Below are positions 1-9,431 of a stretch of 40,695 bases of DNA, one piece after another. Position numbers and translations under genes: made by a program. The stretch comes from Planctomycetota bacterium (GTDB lineage: Bacteria; Planctomycetota; B15-G4): NCBI GenBank assembly GCA_029259745.1, contig JAJDEO010000046.1:1-40695 (forward strand). Direction: 5' to 3'. Within the stretch, counting starts at the first letter, position 1. Every line of letters begins with the position of its first letter. The notes below the pieces were generated by a model, which worked only from the letters and a program-made list of their open reading frames with translations, was not told the origin of the DNA and made no database searches.

Positions 1-251
1 GGTCCTCGACGAGGCTGTGGCCTCGCCTCCGGGCCGCCGCCTTGATCTGGCACCGCCCGCACACCACTCCACAGGCCATCCACGCGTTTGCCGAAGGACA
101 GGGACTTGCGACAGGTCCAGTCGCCATCGATGATCTTCGTACCTCGCCGTCATAATATTGAATGCCCACGACGACTTGTCGTCTCTCGAACTCTCCGCAC
201 GTCCTGCCATCCACAAGCGACTCACCCTTCGCAGACACGAGCTCCTGCCCG
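1..251. other. Leader/intergenic region upstream of nrdJ
   Basis: No convincing gene is visible here. A short hairpin (CGAGGC at 10-15 pairing with GCCTCG at 20-25, TGTG loop) could be the end of a terminator for a gene left of the window. The only AT-rich patch, CATAATATTG at 151-160, is about 100 bases before the chosen nrdJ start and could be a -10 region, but I find no well-spaced -35. I see neither an NrdR-box pair nor a recognisable cobalamin riboswitch, both of which are common in front of class II reductase genes. Confidence 0.4.
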
Positions 252-2756
252 ATGCCGCGCATCCAGCCCCGACCACACCGTGCGTCCATGATCTTCGATG
301 ACGTCGTCCCTGATGATCTCCCTGCGGCCAAGCTGACAGACAACGCCCGAACCGTCCTCTCCAAGCGCTACCTCAAGAAGGACGCAGAGGGGACCCCGGT
401 CGAAGAGCCCGAGACCATGTTCTGGCGGGTGGCCAAGACCATCGCCGACGTGGACGCGAGCTACGGGGCCGCCGATACGGTCGTGGACGAGACCGCGCGG
501 AGCTTCTACGAGCTCATGATCAGCGGGACGTTCGAACCCAACTCCCCCACCCTCATGAATGCGGGTCGGCCCCTCGGGCAGCTGTCGGCTTGCTATGTCC
601 TCCCGGTCGAGGACGCGCTGTCCAACGGCCAGGACGGCATCTACGACACGCTCAAGGCCATGGCGCTGATCCACCAGTCCGGCGGCGGAACCGGCTTCGG
701 GTTCTCGCGCCTTCGGCCCCAGGGTGATCCCGTCCGCTCCACCATGGGCGTGGCTTCGGGCCCCGTGTCGTTCATGAAGCTCTACGACGCCTCCACCGAT
801 GTCGTGAAGCAGGGCGGCACGCGCCGTGGCGCCAACATGGGCATTCTGCGTGTAGACCACCCGGATGTCCGATCGTTCATCGTGTGCAAGAACGACACGA
901 CGCAGATCACGAACTTCAACATCTCCGTGGCACTCACCGATGCCTTCATGAAAGCCGTGAAGGCGGGCAGCACGTATGACTTGATTCACCCCCAGAGTGG
1001 TCGGGTCGTGGGCCAGGAGCCGGCGCGAGAGATCTTCGATCTGATCGTCCACGGCGCGTGGCTCACCGGCGAGCCCGGCATCTTCTTCATCGACCGCGCC
1101 AACGAGTACAACCCGGTCCCCGCACTGGGCAGCTACGAGGCCACGAACCCGTGCGGTGAACAGCCCCTGCTTCCCTACGACGTGTGCAACCTGGGGAGCA
1201 TCAACCTGGGCGTGTTCGTGAAGGAAGGGACGCTCTTCGGTGCCGATCCCGACGAGGCCGTGGACTGGGACGCGCTGAGGCAGGTCATCCACGTTGCGAC
1301 GCACTTCCTCGACAACGTCATCGACGCCAACAAGTATCCGTTGGCCCAGATCCACGACGTGGCGCAGAACATCCGACGTATCGGGCTCGGCGTCATGGGT
1401 TGGGCGGACATGTTGGTCCGCCTCGGTCTGCCCTACGACTCGGAAGAGGGCGTGTCGATGGGCCGAAGAGTCATGGGCTTCCTCGAGGACGAAGCGCGCA
1501 ACGCGTCGGAAAGGCTCGCTGAAACTCGAGGTGTGTTCCCTGCCTGGAAGGAGTCGATCTGGGGCCCCGACAAGACGGCCGCCACGCGCGCGGACGGATC
1601 TCGCGTGCGTCCTGAGCGGCCCCTGCGGAACTGCAACCTCACCACGGTGGCACCCACCGGGACCATCTCCATCTTCGCCGGGTGCTCCGGTGGGATCGAA
1701 CCGCTGTTCGCCGTCGCGTTCATGCGGAACCAGGCGGGTGCTCGCATGCCCGACGTGAACCCGGACTTCGTGCGCCTTGGCAAAGAGCAAGGGTGGCATT
1801 CCGAGAACCTCATGGAGCGCATCGCCACCGAAGGTCACATCCATTTCGACGAGGTGCCCGAGCAGGTCCAGCGCATCTTCGTCACCGCCCACGACATCTC
1901 GCCCGAGTGGCACGTGCGCATGCAGGCAGCGTTCCAGGAGCACTGCGACTCGGCCATCTCGAAGACCACCAACTTCCCGCGTGAAGCCACCGAGGACCAG
2001 GTGCGAGAGATCTACAACCTCGCGTTCGAGCTGGGGTGCAAGGGTGTCACCGTCTATCGCGACGGATCCCGCGCGGGGCAGGTTCTTTCCACCGGCAAGA
2101 CCACCAAGACGGCCGACCTCGAGCAACAACTTGCGGACGCCAAGGACGAGGTCCGCAGCCTGCACGTGCAGTTGGAACGATTGCGCGCCGAACTCGACGA
2201 GCACGCTGCCGCCGCAGGAACCACGGTCCGCAAGCGCGAACGCCCCGAGGTGCTTCGCGGCTTCACCATGAAGAGGATCTCTCCGCTGGGCGACCTGTAC
2301 GTCACCATCAACGAGGACGCCCGCGGCCGTCCATTCGAGGTGTTCTGCACGCTCGGCAAGGCCGGCGGTCCGGCCATGGCCGACGCCGAGGCCATCGGCC
2401 GCCTGATGTCGCTGGCGCTGCGTTCAGGCATTCCCATCGGCCGCATCAAGGATCAGCTCCGAGGCATCTCGTGCGATCGCGCCGTCGGCGTGGGACCCGA
2501 CAAGGTTCTGTCCGCTCCTCACGCGATCGGCCAGGCAATCGAGCGCTACCTGGAAGAGAAGAAGGGCGTGCAGGGGGTGTTGCCCCTGGGCGGTCCCTCC
2601 ACGAACACCGCTGTTCAGCCGGAGGCCGAGTCCTCCTTCCAGCGGCTTCGGCAGGAGAGTTTCATCGCCACCTGCCCGGACTGCGGATGCGCCCAGATGG
2701 CCTACGAGGAAGGGTGCATCAAGTGCCACATCTGCGGGTACAGCGAGTGCGGCTGA
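252..2756 (+). CDS. nrdJ: Adenosylcobalamin-dependent (class II) ribonucleoside-diphosphate reductase
   Basis: Reduces ribonucleotides to deoxyribonucleotides in the cytoplasm with a thiyl radical generated from coenzyme B12, without oxygen. About 834 residues from the ATG at 252. An ATG at 288 begins the conserved part (MIFDDVVPDDL), and the frame stays open to 162 without family-like sequence. Visible motifs: LSACYVLPVED (Cys114, redox pair), NPCGEQ (thiyl Cys301 and Glu303) followed by VCNLGSINL (Cys312), PTGTISIFAGCSGGIEP, and a C-terminal zinc-ribbon-like tail, CPDCGC then CIKCHICGYSEC. Between catalytic barrel and C-terminal domain lies a charged heptad-like stretch (about residues 648-690, LEQQLADAKDEV onward) predicted to be coiled coil. 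No nrdAB partner is nearby, as expected for a monogenic class II enzyme. Family call is firm; exact start is uncertain. Confidence 0.96.
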   Translation: MPRIQPRPHRASMIFDDVVPDDLPAAKLTDNARTVLSKRYLKKDAEGTPVEEPETMFWRVAKTIADVDASYGAADTVVDETARSFYELMISGTFEPNSPTLMNAGRPLGQLSACYVLPVEDALSNGQDGIYDTLKAMALIHQSGGGTGFGFSRLRPQGDPVRSTMGVASGPVSFMKLYDASTDVVKQGGTRRGANMGILRVDHPDVRSFIVCKNDTTQITNFNISVALTDAFMKAVKAGSTYDLIHPQSGRVVGQEPAREIFDLIVHGAWLTGEPGIFFIDRANEYNPVPALGSYEATNPCGEQPLLPYDVCNLGSINLGVFVKEGTLFGADPDEAVDWDALRQVIHVATHFLDNVIDANKYPLAQIHDVAQNIRRIGLGVMGWADMLVRLGLPYDSEEGVSMGRRVMGFLEDEARNASERLAETRGVFPAWKESIWGPDKTAATRADGSRVRPERPLRNCNLTTVAPTGTISIFAGCSGGIEPLFAVAFMRNQAGARMPDVNPDFVRLGKEQGWHSENLMERIATEGHIHFDEVPEQVQRIFVTAHDISPEWHVRMQAAFQEHCDSAISKTTNFPREATEDQVREIYNLAFELGCKGVTVYRDGSRAGQVLSTGKTTKTADLEQQLADAKDEVRSLHVQLERLRAELDEHAAAAGTTVRKRERPEVLRGFTMKRISPLGDLYVTINEDARGRPFEVFCTLGKAGGPAMADAEAIGRLMSLALRSGIPIGRIKDQLRGISCDRAVGVGPDKVLSAPHAIGQAIERYLEEKKGVQGVLPLGGPSTNTAVQPEAESSFQRLRQESFIATCPDCGCAQMAYEEGCIKCHICGYSECG

Positions 2757-2907
2757 TGCGACTTCGTCGGGGCACGACTCGCGGGCGTGTCAGCGTCCCA
2801 TTGCCCGGCACGTGCACGGCCTGATCACCACCGCGCGGCGAGCGACGGGGCCGACCTATCGCCCCTCCTCGGAACGCGCCGACCGCGCCGGATCCGCCCG
2901 CAATGAA

Positions 2908-2941
2908 GCCGGCCGACTGGGCGAGTGCCCGGCCGGCCGGC
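2908..2941. terminator. GC-rich hairpin between convergent genes
   Basis: GCCGGCCG at 2908-2915 can pair with CGGCCGGC at 2930-2937 or 2934-2941 around a loop of about 14-18 bases. It sits between the nrdJ stop (2756) and the FAS1 gene stop (2965), where a bidirectional terminator is expected. There is no U-run on either side, so it may act only as a Rho pause or mRNA 3'-end hairpin. Confidence 0.3.
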
Positions 2942-2964
2942 GAGTTTGCAGCGGTGGCGCTCGA

Positions 2965-4194
2965 TCAGCTGTCTTCGATTCCGACGCCGCAGGCGATCTT
3001 CTGCGTGCGGCCTTCGCGAATCACCGTCATGGCGATCTCGCCGCCGAAGCCGGCGTTCGTCTTCGCCTTCTTCAGCGCCTCGTCGGTGGCGGGCATGCCG
3101 TCGATGTGCGTGATGACATCGAACTCACGGAGCCCACATGCCTCGGCCATCGAGCCCTTGACGATGCGGGTGAGGAGGAGCGACGCATGAGCATCGATGC
3201 CGAGCTGCGATGCCAGAGCGGCGCCCGGCTGCTCGTTGTAGATGCCGATCACGAGGCGACCGGAGGGCGCGGGAAGCTCGAGGCCGGGCGGAAGCAGCAC
3301 CGAGTCGATCACGTGGATGACGCCGTTGCGGGCCTGGATGTCGTTGGCGACGACGGCGCTGTCATTCGCGAAGAGCCCGCCGTCACGGATCGTGAAGTCG
3401 ACCTTCTGGCCCTGGACCGTGGCCGCCGAACGTGCGCCGATCGCTTGGTCGCCGAAGACACGTCCCGACACGACGTGGTACGTGAGAATGTCGGTGAGCG
3501 TCTGCTTGTTCTCCTTCTTCAGAAGCGCGCCGAGGATCTCCTTCGGGAGCTTGGCGAAGGCGGCGTCCGTCGGGGCGAAGACCGTGAACGGGCCGTCACT
3601 CGAAAGCGTGTCGACGAGGCCGGCGGCCTTCACGGCGGCGACGAGCGTTCCGAAGCTGCCGTTGTTGATCGCGATGTCGACGATCGTGTCATCGCTGGGG
3701 AGCATCACGGAGTCGATGACGTGGATGATGCCGTTGCTGCATTCGATGTCGGTCTTCACGACGCCGGCTTCGGCGATCATCACTCCGTCCTGCGTCGAGA
3801 TGCTGGCACGCTGACCGTTGAGTGTGTCCGTCGACGTCAGAGTCACGACGTTGGCAGCCGGGAGGCGCCCGGGGACGACGTGAAACGTGAGGATACCGGT
3901 GAGGCTGGCGCGGTTCTCGGGACGCAGAAGCGTCTCGACCGTGCCCTTCGGAAGCTTGGCGAACGCGGCGTCCGTCGGCGCGAACACCGTGAACGGGCCG
4001 TCGCCCTTGAGAGCGTCGACGAGGCCGGCGGCTTCGAGGGCGGCCGCGAGCGTCGTGAACGAACCGGCGCTGACCGCGGTGTCGATGATGTCCTTCTCGC
4101 CAGGAATCGTCGCCGGGCTGGCGACTGCTGCGTAGCTGTCGGACGCGGCAAAGGAGAGGGCGAGTGCAGCAATCAGGGGTGTGGTGCGGAACAT
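2965..4194 (-). CDS. Secreted protein with two fasciclin (FAS1) domains and a C-terminal PDZ domain
   Basis: Predicted exported adhesion-type protein, 409 residues. The ATG at 4194 is chosen because GGAGG lies five bases upstream and a signal peptide follows directly ([18 protein letters not shown], then YAA cleavage region); the open frame extends to 4206 only through a TTG. Two FAS1 domains occupy about residues 35-165 and 165-300, each with the [17 protein letters not shown] core and an H-box (FHVVPG; YHVVSG). A PDZ-like domain (about 315-405) contains [18 protein letters not shown] and a following DG loop. FAS1 domains usually mediate cell or matrix adhesion; PDZ domains bind C-termini and are usually found with proteases. 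No protease domain is present here, so the combination suggests a scaffold. Convergent with nrdJ. Confidence 0.9.
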   Translation of the reverse strand: MFRTTPLIAALALSFAASDSYAAVASPATIPGEKDIIDTAVSAGSFTTLAAALEAAGLVDALKGDGPFTVFAPTDAAFAKLPKGTVETLLRPENRASLTGILTFHVVPGRLPAANVVTLTSTDTLNGQRASISTQDGVMIAEAGVVKTDIECSNGIIHVIDSVMLPSDDTIVDIAINNGSFGTLVAAVKAAGLVDTLSSDGPFTVFAPTDAAFAKLPKEILGALLKKENKQTLTDILTYHVVSGRVFGDQAIGARSAATVQGQKVDFTIRDGGLFANDSAVVANDIQARNGVIHVIDSVLLPPGLELPAPSGRLVIGIYNEQPGAALASQLGIDAHASLLLTRIVKGSMAEACGLREFDVITHIDGMPATDEALKKAKTNAGFGGEIAMTVIREGRTQKIACGVGIEDS

Positions 4195-4445
4195 GGGATC
4201 CTCCAAGGAACGAAGCGTGTGAACACCTGCTGCTTCGCGCCCGGTGACGAGCTGGATGCGTCCGTCACGTGGCTGTCACGACCTACTCTTTTCGATGAAT
4301 CCGACTGAGTGAAGCGAGCGAAAGGACACACAGCCCGAGCGTGACCGCCCACGGCGTCAGAGAATCGCCAGTGACTCCTTGACGCGCGCCTCCATCGAAC
4401 GAGGATCGGCTCTCCCCTTTTGCGCCTCTCGTTCCGAGCTTCTCC

Positions 4446-5717
4446 GTGCTCGCTGTCCTTCGCCGCTTTCCGTCGTTCCGCGCGCTGTGGCTCGCGCAGG
4501 TCGTCAGCAATGCCGGCGACTGGTTCGGACGCATCGCGATGCTCACGCTCATCGCGCAGCTCGGAAGCGCGGACGACGTCGTGCGCGGTGTCGGTCTGCT
4601 CATCGGGCTCGAGTTCGCTGCTCGCTTGGTCCCCACCGCGCTGGTCGGCCCGATCGCCGGGCCCTTCGCAGATCGCTTCGACCGGCGCATGCTCATGATC
4701 GCTGCCGACGTCGCGCGTGCGACCGTCGTGCTGGGCTACCTCCTCGTGACCTCGCCCGAACGACTGTGGCTCGTCTACGTGCTGCTGCCGCTGCAGATGG
4801 GACTGGGCGTGTTCTTCGAGGCCGCGCGCGCGGCGACCCTGCCCGCCACCGTCGACAAAGAGAGCCTGCACGACGCTTACGCCCTCTCGGCCGTGACGTG
4901 GAGCACGATGCTCGGCCTCGGCGCGGCGCTCGGTGGCTTGGCGACGAGTGTGCTCGGCGTGCGCGGCGTCTTCCTCGTCGACGCCGCGAGCTACCTCGTC
5001 AGCGCGGCCTTTCTGATCCGCGTCCACCTTCCGAACCGCGCCCCGCCGGACACGCCGCTCCAGATGGGCGGCCTGATGCGCATGACAGAACTGCGCGCCG
5101 GCCTCGCGCACGTGACAGAGCGGCGCCTGCGGCATGTCCTGCTCGCCAAGACCTACTGGTGGCCGTGCGGCGCGTTCCTCGTCTTCCTCACGCTCGCGGG
5201 CCAGACGCGCAACTACCCCGACGCAGCGCGGGCCACCGGCTGGCTGTTCGCGGCCCGCGGAATCGGCACGGGCTTCGGGCCGCTCGTCGGACGCGCGTTG
5301 TTCGGCAAGGACGACGACGGTCTGCGGCGCCAGATCAGCGCCGGCTTCGTCTTCGCGGGCGCGGGCTATGCAGCGTTCGCGATCACGGAGTCACTCGTCG
5401 CCACGTGTGTTTGGGTCGTCGTCGCACACGTCGGTGGCTCGATGCTCTGGGTTGGCTCGACGACGTTCTGGCAACGTCACGTCGACGACGCTTTCCGCGG
5501 ACGCGCCTACGCGATCGAGATGCTCTCGATGACGATGAGCTTCGCGCTCGCCAGCATCCTCGCGGGCTGGATCTTCGATGCCCACGGCTCGCTGCGCGAC
5601 GTCGTCTGGTGGACGTGCGGGGCCGTCTTCCTCAGCGGCGCAGCATGGACGTGGCGAGCGCAGTCGCGTGTCCCGACGACGTCCGACATCCCAGCCACCG
5701 CGAGCACCCCGACCTGA
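4446..5717 (+). CDS. Major facilitator superfamily transporter (MFS_3-like exporter)
   Basis: A 423-residue inner-membrane protein, normal length for a 12-helix MFS carrier. It begins RRFPSFRALWLAQVVSNAGDWF, typical of the enterobactin-exporter/macrolide-efflux-like MFS_3 group, and has motif A between helices 2 and 3 (GPIAGPFADRFDRRMLM, about residues 70-86). Strong hydrophobic segments follow at regular intervals to the C-terminus (WTCGAVFLSGAAWTWRA). The start is a GTG with no clear ribosome-binding site. The nearest convincing in-frame methionine would remove the first helix, so GTG is kept. Substrate cannot be inferred: neighbours are a secreted FAS1 protein (divergent) and a VWA protein (convergent, 11 bases away). 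Confidence 0.87.
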   Translation: MLAVLRRFPSFRALWLAQVVSNAGDWFGRIAMLTLIAQLGSADDVVRGVGLLIGLEFAARLVPTALVGPIAGPFADRFDRRMLMIAADVARATVVLGYLLVTSPERLWLVYVLLPLQMGLGVFFEAARAATLPATVDKESLHDAYALSAVTWSTMLGLGAALGGLATSVLGVRGVFLVDAASYLVSAAFLIRVHLPNRAPPDTPLQMGGLMRMTELRAGLAHVTERRLRHVLLAKTYWWPCGAFLVFLTLAGQTRNYPDAARATGWLFAARGIGTGFGPLVGRALFGKDDDGLRRQISAGFVFAGAGYAAFAITESLVATCVWVVVAHVGGSMLWVGSTTFWQRHVDDAFRGRAYAIEMLSMTMSFALASILAGWIFDAHGSLRDVVWWTCGAVFLSGAAWTWRAQSRVPTTSDIPATASTPT

Positions 5718-5728
5718 GCGACGGCGAC

Positions 5729-7294
5729 TCACTTCACGATGTGAACGCTGCTGTTGTCCGTGATCGCGCCGAGCTGCACGAGCAGATCCGACTCGAACCC
5801 GAGCCCGACGCAGTGCAGGTCCGCGGGATCCTTGCGCTTCTTGTTCCAACGCCGCACGTCGCCGACGATCTTGTTCTCCGACGTGACACCCACTGACGGC
5901 GAGCCGTCCGAGAGCAGGAAGATCTCGGCCGCAATGTCCATCGACAACGCCGTCTGCAGCCCAGCGTGCATCGCCGTGCCACCGAAGGGCACGAGTTTCC
6001 CGACGTACGCGACGGCCGAACTCAGCGCCTGCTCGTGCGTCGGGAAGGACGCCGACCCGCGCGGACTCCAGCGCGTCACGCCCGAGTTGAACGTCACGAT
6101 GTCGAACTCTCGCCCTCCGATGCCCTGAAGCGCATGGACGACCTGCTCCTTGACGACGTCCAGGCGCGTCTTGCGATACGTGCCGGGCAAGAACATGTCA
6201 TCGCTATAAACGCTCGCGTGCGTCGCGTTCATGGAACCCGACACATCGATGAGAAACACGACGCTGTCACGCTGCGGCACGAGCCCGAAGAAACTCCCTG
6301 ACGGCCCGTATTGCGAGACCGACCGCGCTGCGACGATCTTCTTCACGAGGTCGTCGTACTCGTCGTCTGAGAGGATCGCGAACTCGTCGCCGACGGAGCG
6401 CCACCACGCCTCCCACCGAGCTTTCAGGTGGATCCGCTTGCCCGTCATCTGGAAGAGCGCCGGCAAGATCTCGTCGTCGACCTCGGAGGGCTTGTCGCCG
6501 AGCTGAGCGAACAACGCCGGGATCGCGCGCTTGTCGTTCCACGCCAAGAGCGTTTCGATGCTGCTTTTAACGATGCGCGCATCCGGGTCGCGAGCACCGC
6601 TTGCCAAGAGCATGTGGTGCAGCGCGATGTCGAGCGAGGCCAGTGCGCCAAACGCCGTGAAGCGGACATCGGCGTCCTCGCGCGCGCAGAGCACTCCGAG
6701 CCACTCGGTGAACGCTGGCGCCTCGGGCGCTCCGGCGGCGTAGGCCTTCACCGCGAGCTCGATCTGGGTGCGCGCTTGCTGCAGGACGTCAGCTCGCTTC
6801 GGTGCACCCTCCTCCTTCTTCAAGAGGACCTCGAGCGCATCCTCGATGACGTCGTCGAGTTCGTCCTCCAGACCACCGACACCGAACCACGCGGCCAGGC
6901 GAAAACCGTGCAGCTGCTTGTCGGGGTTTCCCGACTCGGCGAGCTTTCGGACGCGACGCTCGACATGCTCCAGCGGACGCCCGTCGTCGCCGGTCAGGTC
7001 TGTCGCGAGAATCGAGAACAGCTGCGAGCAGAACCACGGACTCTCGCCGAGATCGAAGAGCGCCTCGACAACGAGCTTCCGGTGGTTCTTCTTGCCGGAC
7101 GCGACGAGCGTCTGTGCCGCGGCAATGCGGTTGCGCGAGCTCGACTTGAGGAACGTCTCGCGAGCCTTGAGCAAGACATCGTCGACGGGGGCACAGCGCG
7201 CGTCGCTCGACGAGGCGAGAAGGATGCATGCGAGAGCGATCGCCATGCCTGCCAAGAGAGATCTCGTGCACCGCTCGAGTGTTGTCATGAACAT
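5729..7294 (-). CDS. Secreted protein with HEAT-like region and C-terminal von Willebrand factor A domain
   Basis: 521 residues from the ATG at 7294, chosen because GGGAGGAGC stands just upstream and a signal sequence follows (ERCTRSLLAGMAIALACILLASSSDA). The middle (about 40-330) is helical, with repeated RKLAESGNPDKQ- and ALASLDIAL-like pairs resembling HEAT/PBS-lyase repeats, including ILATDLTGDDG and ALFAQLGDKPSEVDD. The C-terminal VWA domain (about 335-521) has an intact metal-ion-dependent adhesion site: DVSGSMN near residue 347, GGTAMHAGL, and LLSDGSPSVG. Such proteins bind partners through a divalent metal in the envelope. It is divergent from the ankyrin/sigma/kinase operon and may share its promoter region (7295-7485). 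Partner unknown. Confidence 0.88.
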   Translation of the reverse strand: MFMTTLERCTRSLLAGMAIALACILLASSSDARCAPVDDVLLKARETFLKSSSRNRIAAAQTLVASGKKNHRKLVVEALFDLGESPWFCSQLFSILATDLTGDDGRPLEHVERRVRKLAESGNPDKQLHGFRLAAWFGVGGLEDELDDVIEDALEVLLKKEEGAPKRADVLQQARTQIELAVKAYAAGAPEAPAFTEWLGVLCAREDADVRFTAFGALASLDIALHHMLLASGARDPDARIVKSSIETLLAWNDKRAIPALFAQLGDKPSEVDDEILPALFQMTGKRIHLKARWEAWWRSVGDEFAILSDDEYDDLVKKIVAARSVSQYGPSGSFFGLVPQRDSVVFLIDVSGSMNATHASVYSDDMFLPGTYRKTRLDVVKEQVVHALQGIGGREFDIVTFNSGVTRWSPRGSASFPTHEQALSSAVAYVGKLVPFGGTAMHAGLQTALSMDIAAEIFLLSDGSPSVGVTSENKIVGDVRRWNKKRKDPADLHCVGLGFESDLLVQLGAITDNSSVHIVK

Positions 7295-7485
7295 CTCCGC
7301 TCCTCCCTTCGACGCAACGCACCGAACCGATCTTCCACTCGCAGTCGCCCCGACGACTACGCCCTGAGGAGCGAGTGTAGACAAGCCGACGCCGGGCGTC
7401 ATCCGGTGAACCGTACGCTCCGAGCCGTCGAGACATTCTTGGCACGCCCCTGCGGGCGTTCGCGCTGACGTTCTTCGGAGATGCC

Positions 7486-8904
7486 ATGACTCAGCACACG
7501 CGCAGGACCTTTCTCGTCGGCTCGCTCGTCGCCGCTGCCGCCACCACCACCACGACCTTGGCTGCGCGCGCATGGCCACGCGTCATGCGCCCCGCCGACG
7601 AGGCCGCGTTCCTCGCCGCCGTGCGAGAGGGACGCCTCGCCGACGTCCGCCAACAGCTCGCCGAGCACCCCACACTCGCCAATGCCGCCGACCCCGAGGG
7701 CCGCAGCGCCCTCGTGCTCGCCTGCCGCGAGGGCCAGCGACCCGTCGTCGATGCCCTCCTCGCTGCCGGGGCGGACGTCGGGCTCATCGAGGCCGTGATG
7801 ATCCCGCAGTGGGATCGCGCCGAAGAGCTCGTCGACGGTCACGCCGACCGACTGAACGCGTGGCACCCCGTCGGCGGCACGGCCGTCTACGCAGCCATCC
7901 GCGCGGGCAACGACGGCGTCTACCGGCTTCAGGATCTCGGTGCCCATGCCGACGGCAATCCGCGCGGCGCCGCCGGTGTCACGCCCGCCTACGCTGCGCT
8001 CGAACTCGAGCACTTCGGTGACAGCATGCGCTGCCTCACGGCCCTGCTCAGCAACGGCGCCCACGCGAACGCACCGCAGCGCGGCGGCGACAGTCTTCTG
8101 CACGCGGCCGCACGCCGCGGGGACGCGCGCCTCGTGCGCTACCTGCTCCGCCGAGGAGCCGACACGCGTGCACTCGACCGCCGCGGGCGCAGCCCGTCAG
8201 CCCTCGCGACCAGCGCCGCCGTCTCCGAACTGCTCGCGAATCACGAGAGCGTCGCTCGCGACGATATGACGACGCGCTACGCCCACGACGCCAACGGCGC
8301 ACGCGTCGTCTGGCCCGACCTCGCCGATGTCTCACCCGAAGACCAGTCCGACGTCACGGGCAGCTCGCACTTCGACTTCAAGCGCCTGCGCGAACTGGTC
8401 GGCGACGAGACGCGCCTGTCGTTCTCGCGCTCGACCCAGAACGAACTCGCCGTCGAGGCCTGCGGGCACACGGGACAGAAAGAGATCATCCGCTTCCATC
8501 TCGACCACGGCGTCCCGCAGTCGCTCTGCACATCGCTCTCCGTGGGTGACCTCACGCGCGCCAAGGCGATCCTCCAACAGCACCCCGGCGCCATTCACGA
8601 GCGTGGCCCGCACGACTTCGCACCGATGTGGTATCCGATCATCGGGCGCCTGGGCGCCGAGGGCACCGAAGCCCTGTTGGATGCCGGCGCAGACCCTGAT
8701 CAGGAGAGTATGGGGACGACGGCGCTGCACTGGGCGGCGATGTCGGGCGAGCGCGAGATCGCCGAGCTGCTGATCGCGCGGGGCGCGGATGTGGGCGCCG
8801 TGGGGTACAAGTTCGATCGGGACGGCCAGACACCCAAGCAGCTTGCGCAGGCGCGCGGACAAAGTGCGATGGTGACGTTCCTCGAGGATCACGGAGGCAA
8901 CTGA
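7486..8904 (+). CDS. Exported ankyrin-repeat protein
   Basis: 472 residues. The N-terminus has a Tat-like signal (TRRTFLVGSLVAAAATTTTTLAARA): twin arginine, then a hydrophobic stretch with a run of five threonines. Ankyrin repeats follow (about residues 45-250 and 380-470), for example GRSALVLACREGQRPVVDALLAAGADVG, GGDSLLHAAARRGDARLVRYLLRRGADTRA, GTTALHWAAMSGEREIAELLIARGADVG. The middle section (about 270-380) is less regular. The stop is eight bases before the sigma-factor start, so the gene appears to lead an ankyrin-sigma-kinase operon. Ankyrin repeats bind proteins; a periplasmic ligand-binding or anti-signal role for the downstream kinase is a reasonable inference but not shown. Confidence 0.9.
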   Translation: MTQHTRRTFLVGSLVAAAATTTTTLAARAWPRVMRPADEAAFLAAVREGRLADVRQQLAEHPTLANAADPEGRSALVLACREGQRPVVDALLAAGADVGLIEAVMIPQWDRAEELVDGHADRLNAWHPVGGTAVYAAIRAGNDGVYRLQDLGAHADGNPRGAAGVTPAYAALELEHFGDSMRCLTALLSNGAHANAPQRGGDSLLHAAARRGDARLVRYLLRRGADTRALDRRGRSPSALATSAAVSELLANHESVARDDMTTRYAHDANGARVVWPDLADVSPEDQSDVTGSSHFDFKRLRELVGDETRLSFSRSTQNELAVEACGHTGQKEIIRFHLDHGVPQSLCTSLSVGDLTRAKAILQQHPGAIHERGPHDFAPMWYPIIGRLGAEGTEALLDAGADPDQESMGTTALHWAAMSGEREIAELLIARGADVGAVGYKFDRDGQTPKQLAQARGQSAMVTFLEDHGGN

Positions 8905-8912
8905 CGACACGC

Positions 8913-9431
8913 GTGAGTGACGAGCGACTCTCGATCGACGAGGTCTACGACCGACTGCGTCGGATCGCGACGTCGTATCTCCAGCGTGAACGCCTCGACC
9001 ACACGCTCGAACCGACGGCGCTCGTGCACGAGGCATGGCTGCGACTTGCGCGTTATCGCGTCGACCACGCTCTCGACGACACCGAGGTGCAGATGCTCGC
9101 CAGTCATGTCATGCGACGCGTGCTCACCGACAGTGCGCGACGACGGGCGCGTCACAAGCGCGATGCGGCGCGAACCGTCTCGCTCGAAGGCGTCGCCGAG
9201 ATCGACGTGCAGGGCCCGACGTGCGTCGTCGATGTCGACGAGGCGCTCACGGCACTGACGGAGGTGGACTCCGAACTCGCGCAGGTTGTCGAGCTGCGCT
9301 TCTTCGGGGGACACACGCTGGCCGAGATCGCAACACTTACCGACTGCTCGCTGCGCACCGTGAACCGCCGCTGGCAACTCGCCCGCGCCTGGCTGCTCGA
9401 CGCGATGGAGGACTCCTCCGATGACACCTGA
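8913..9431 (+). CDS. ECF-type sigma-70 factor (TIGR02999/Sigma70_ECF class), kinase-linked
   Basis: 172 residues, from a GTG. It shows the helix region HTLEPTALVHEAWLRLAR (sigma region 2 hallmark of this class), a basic linker (SARRRARHKRDA), and region 4 with VVELRFFGGHTLAEIATLTDCSLRTVNRRWQLARAWL, a helix-turn-helix that would read the -35 element. It directs RNA polymerase to a dedicated promoter set. The only Shine-Dalgarno-like GGAGG (8893-8897) lies 15 bases upstream, so translation may depend on coupling to the ankyrin gene. The stop overlaps the kinase start by 11 bases. No anti-sigma factor is visible; in Planctomycetota this class is known to be encoded beside Ser/Thr kinases, which probably control it. 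Confidence 0.92.
   Translation: MSDERLSIDEVYDRLRRIATSYLQRERLDHTLEPTALVHEAWLRLARYRVDHALDDTEVQMLASHVMRRVLTDSARRRARHKRDAARTVSLEGVAEIDVQGPTCVVDVDEALTALTEVDSELAQVVELRFFGGHTLAEIATLTDCSLRTVNRRWQLARAWLLDAMEDSSDDT

Noticed and set aside
222..2204. 660-residue open frame on the minus strand opposite nrdJ
   Set aside because: Antisense shadow of a firmly identified gene; composition rich in His/Arg/Val with no motif, produced by high GC codon use.
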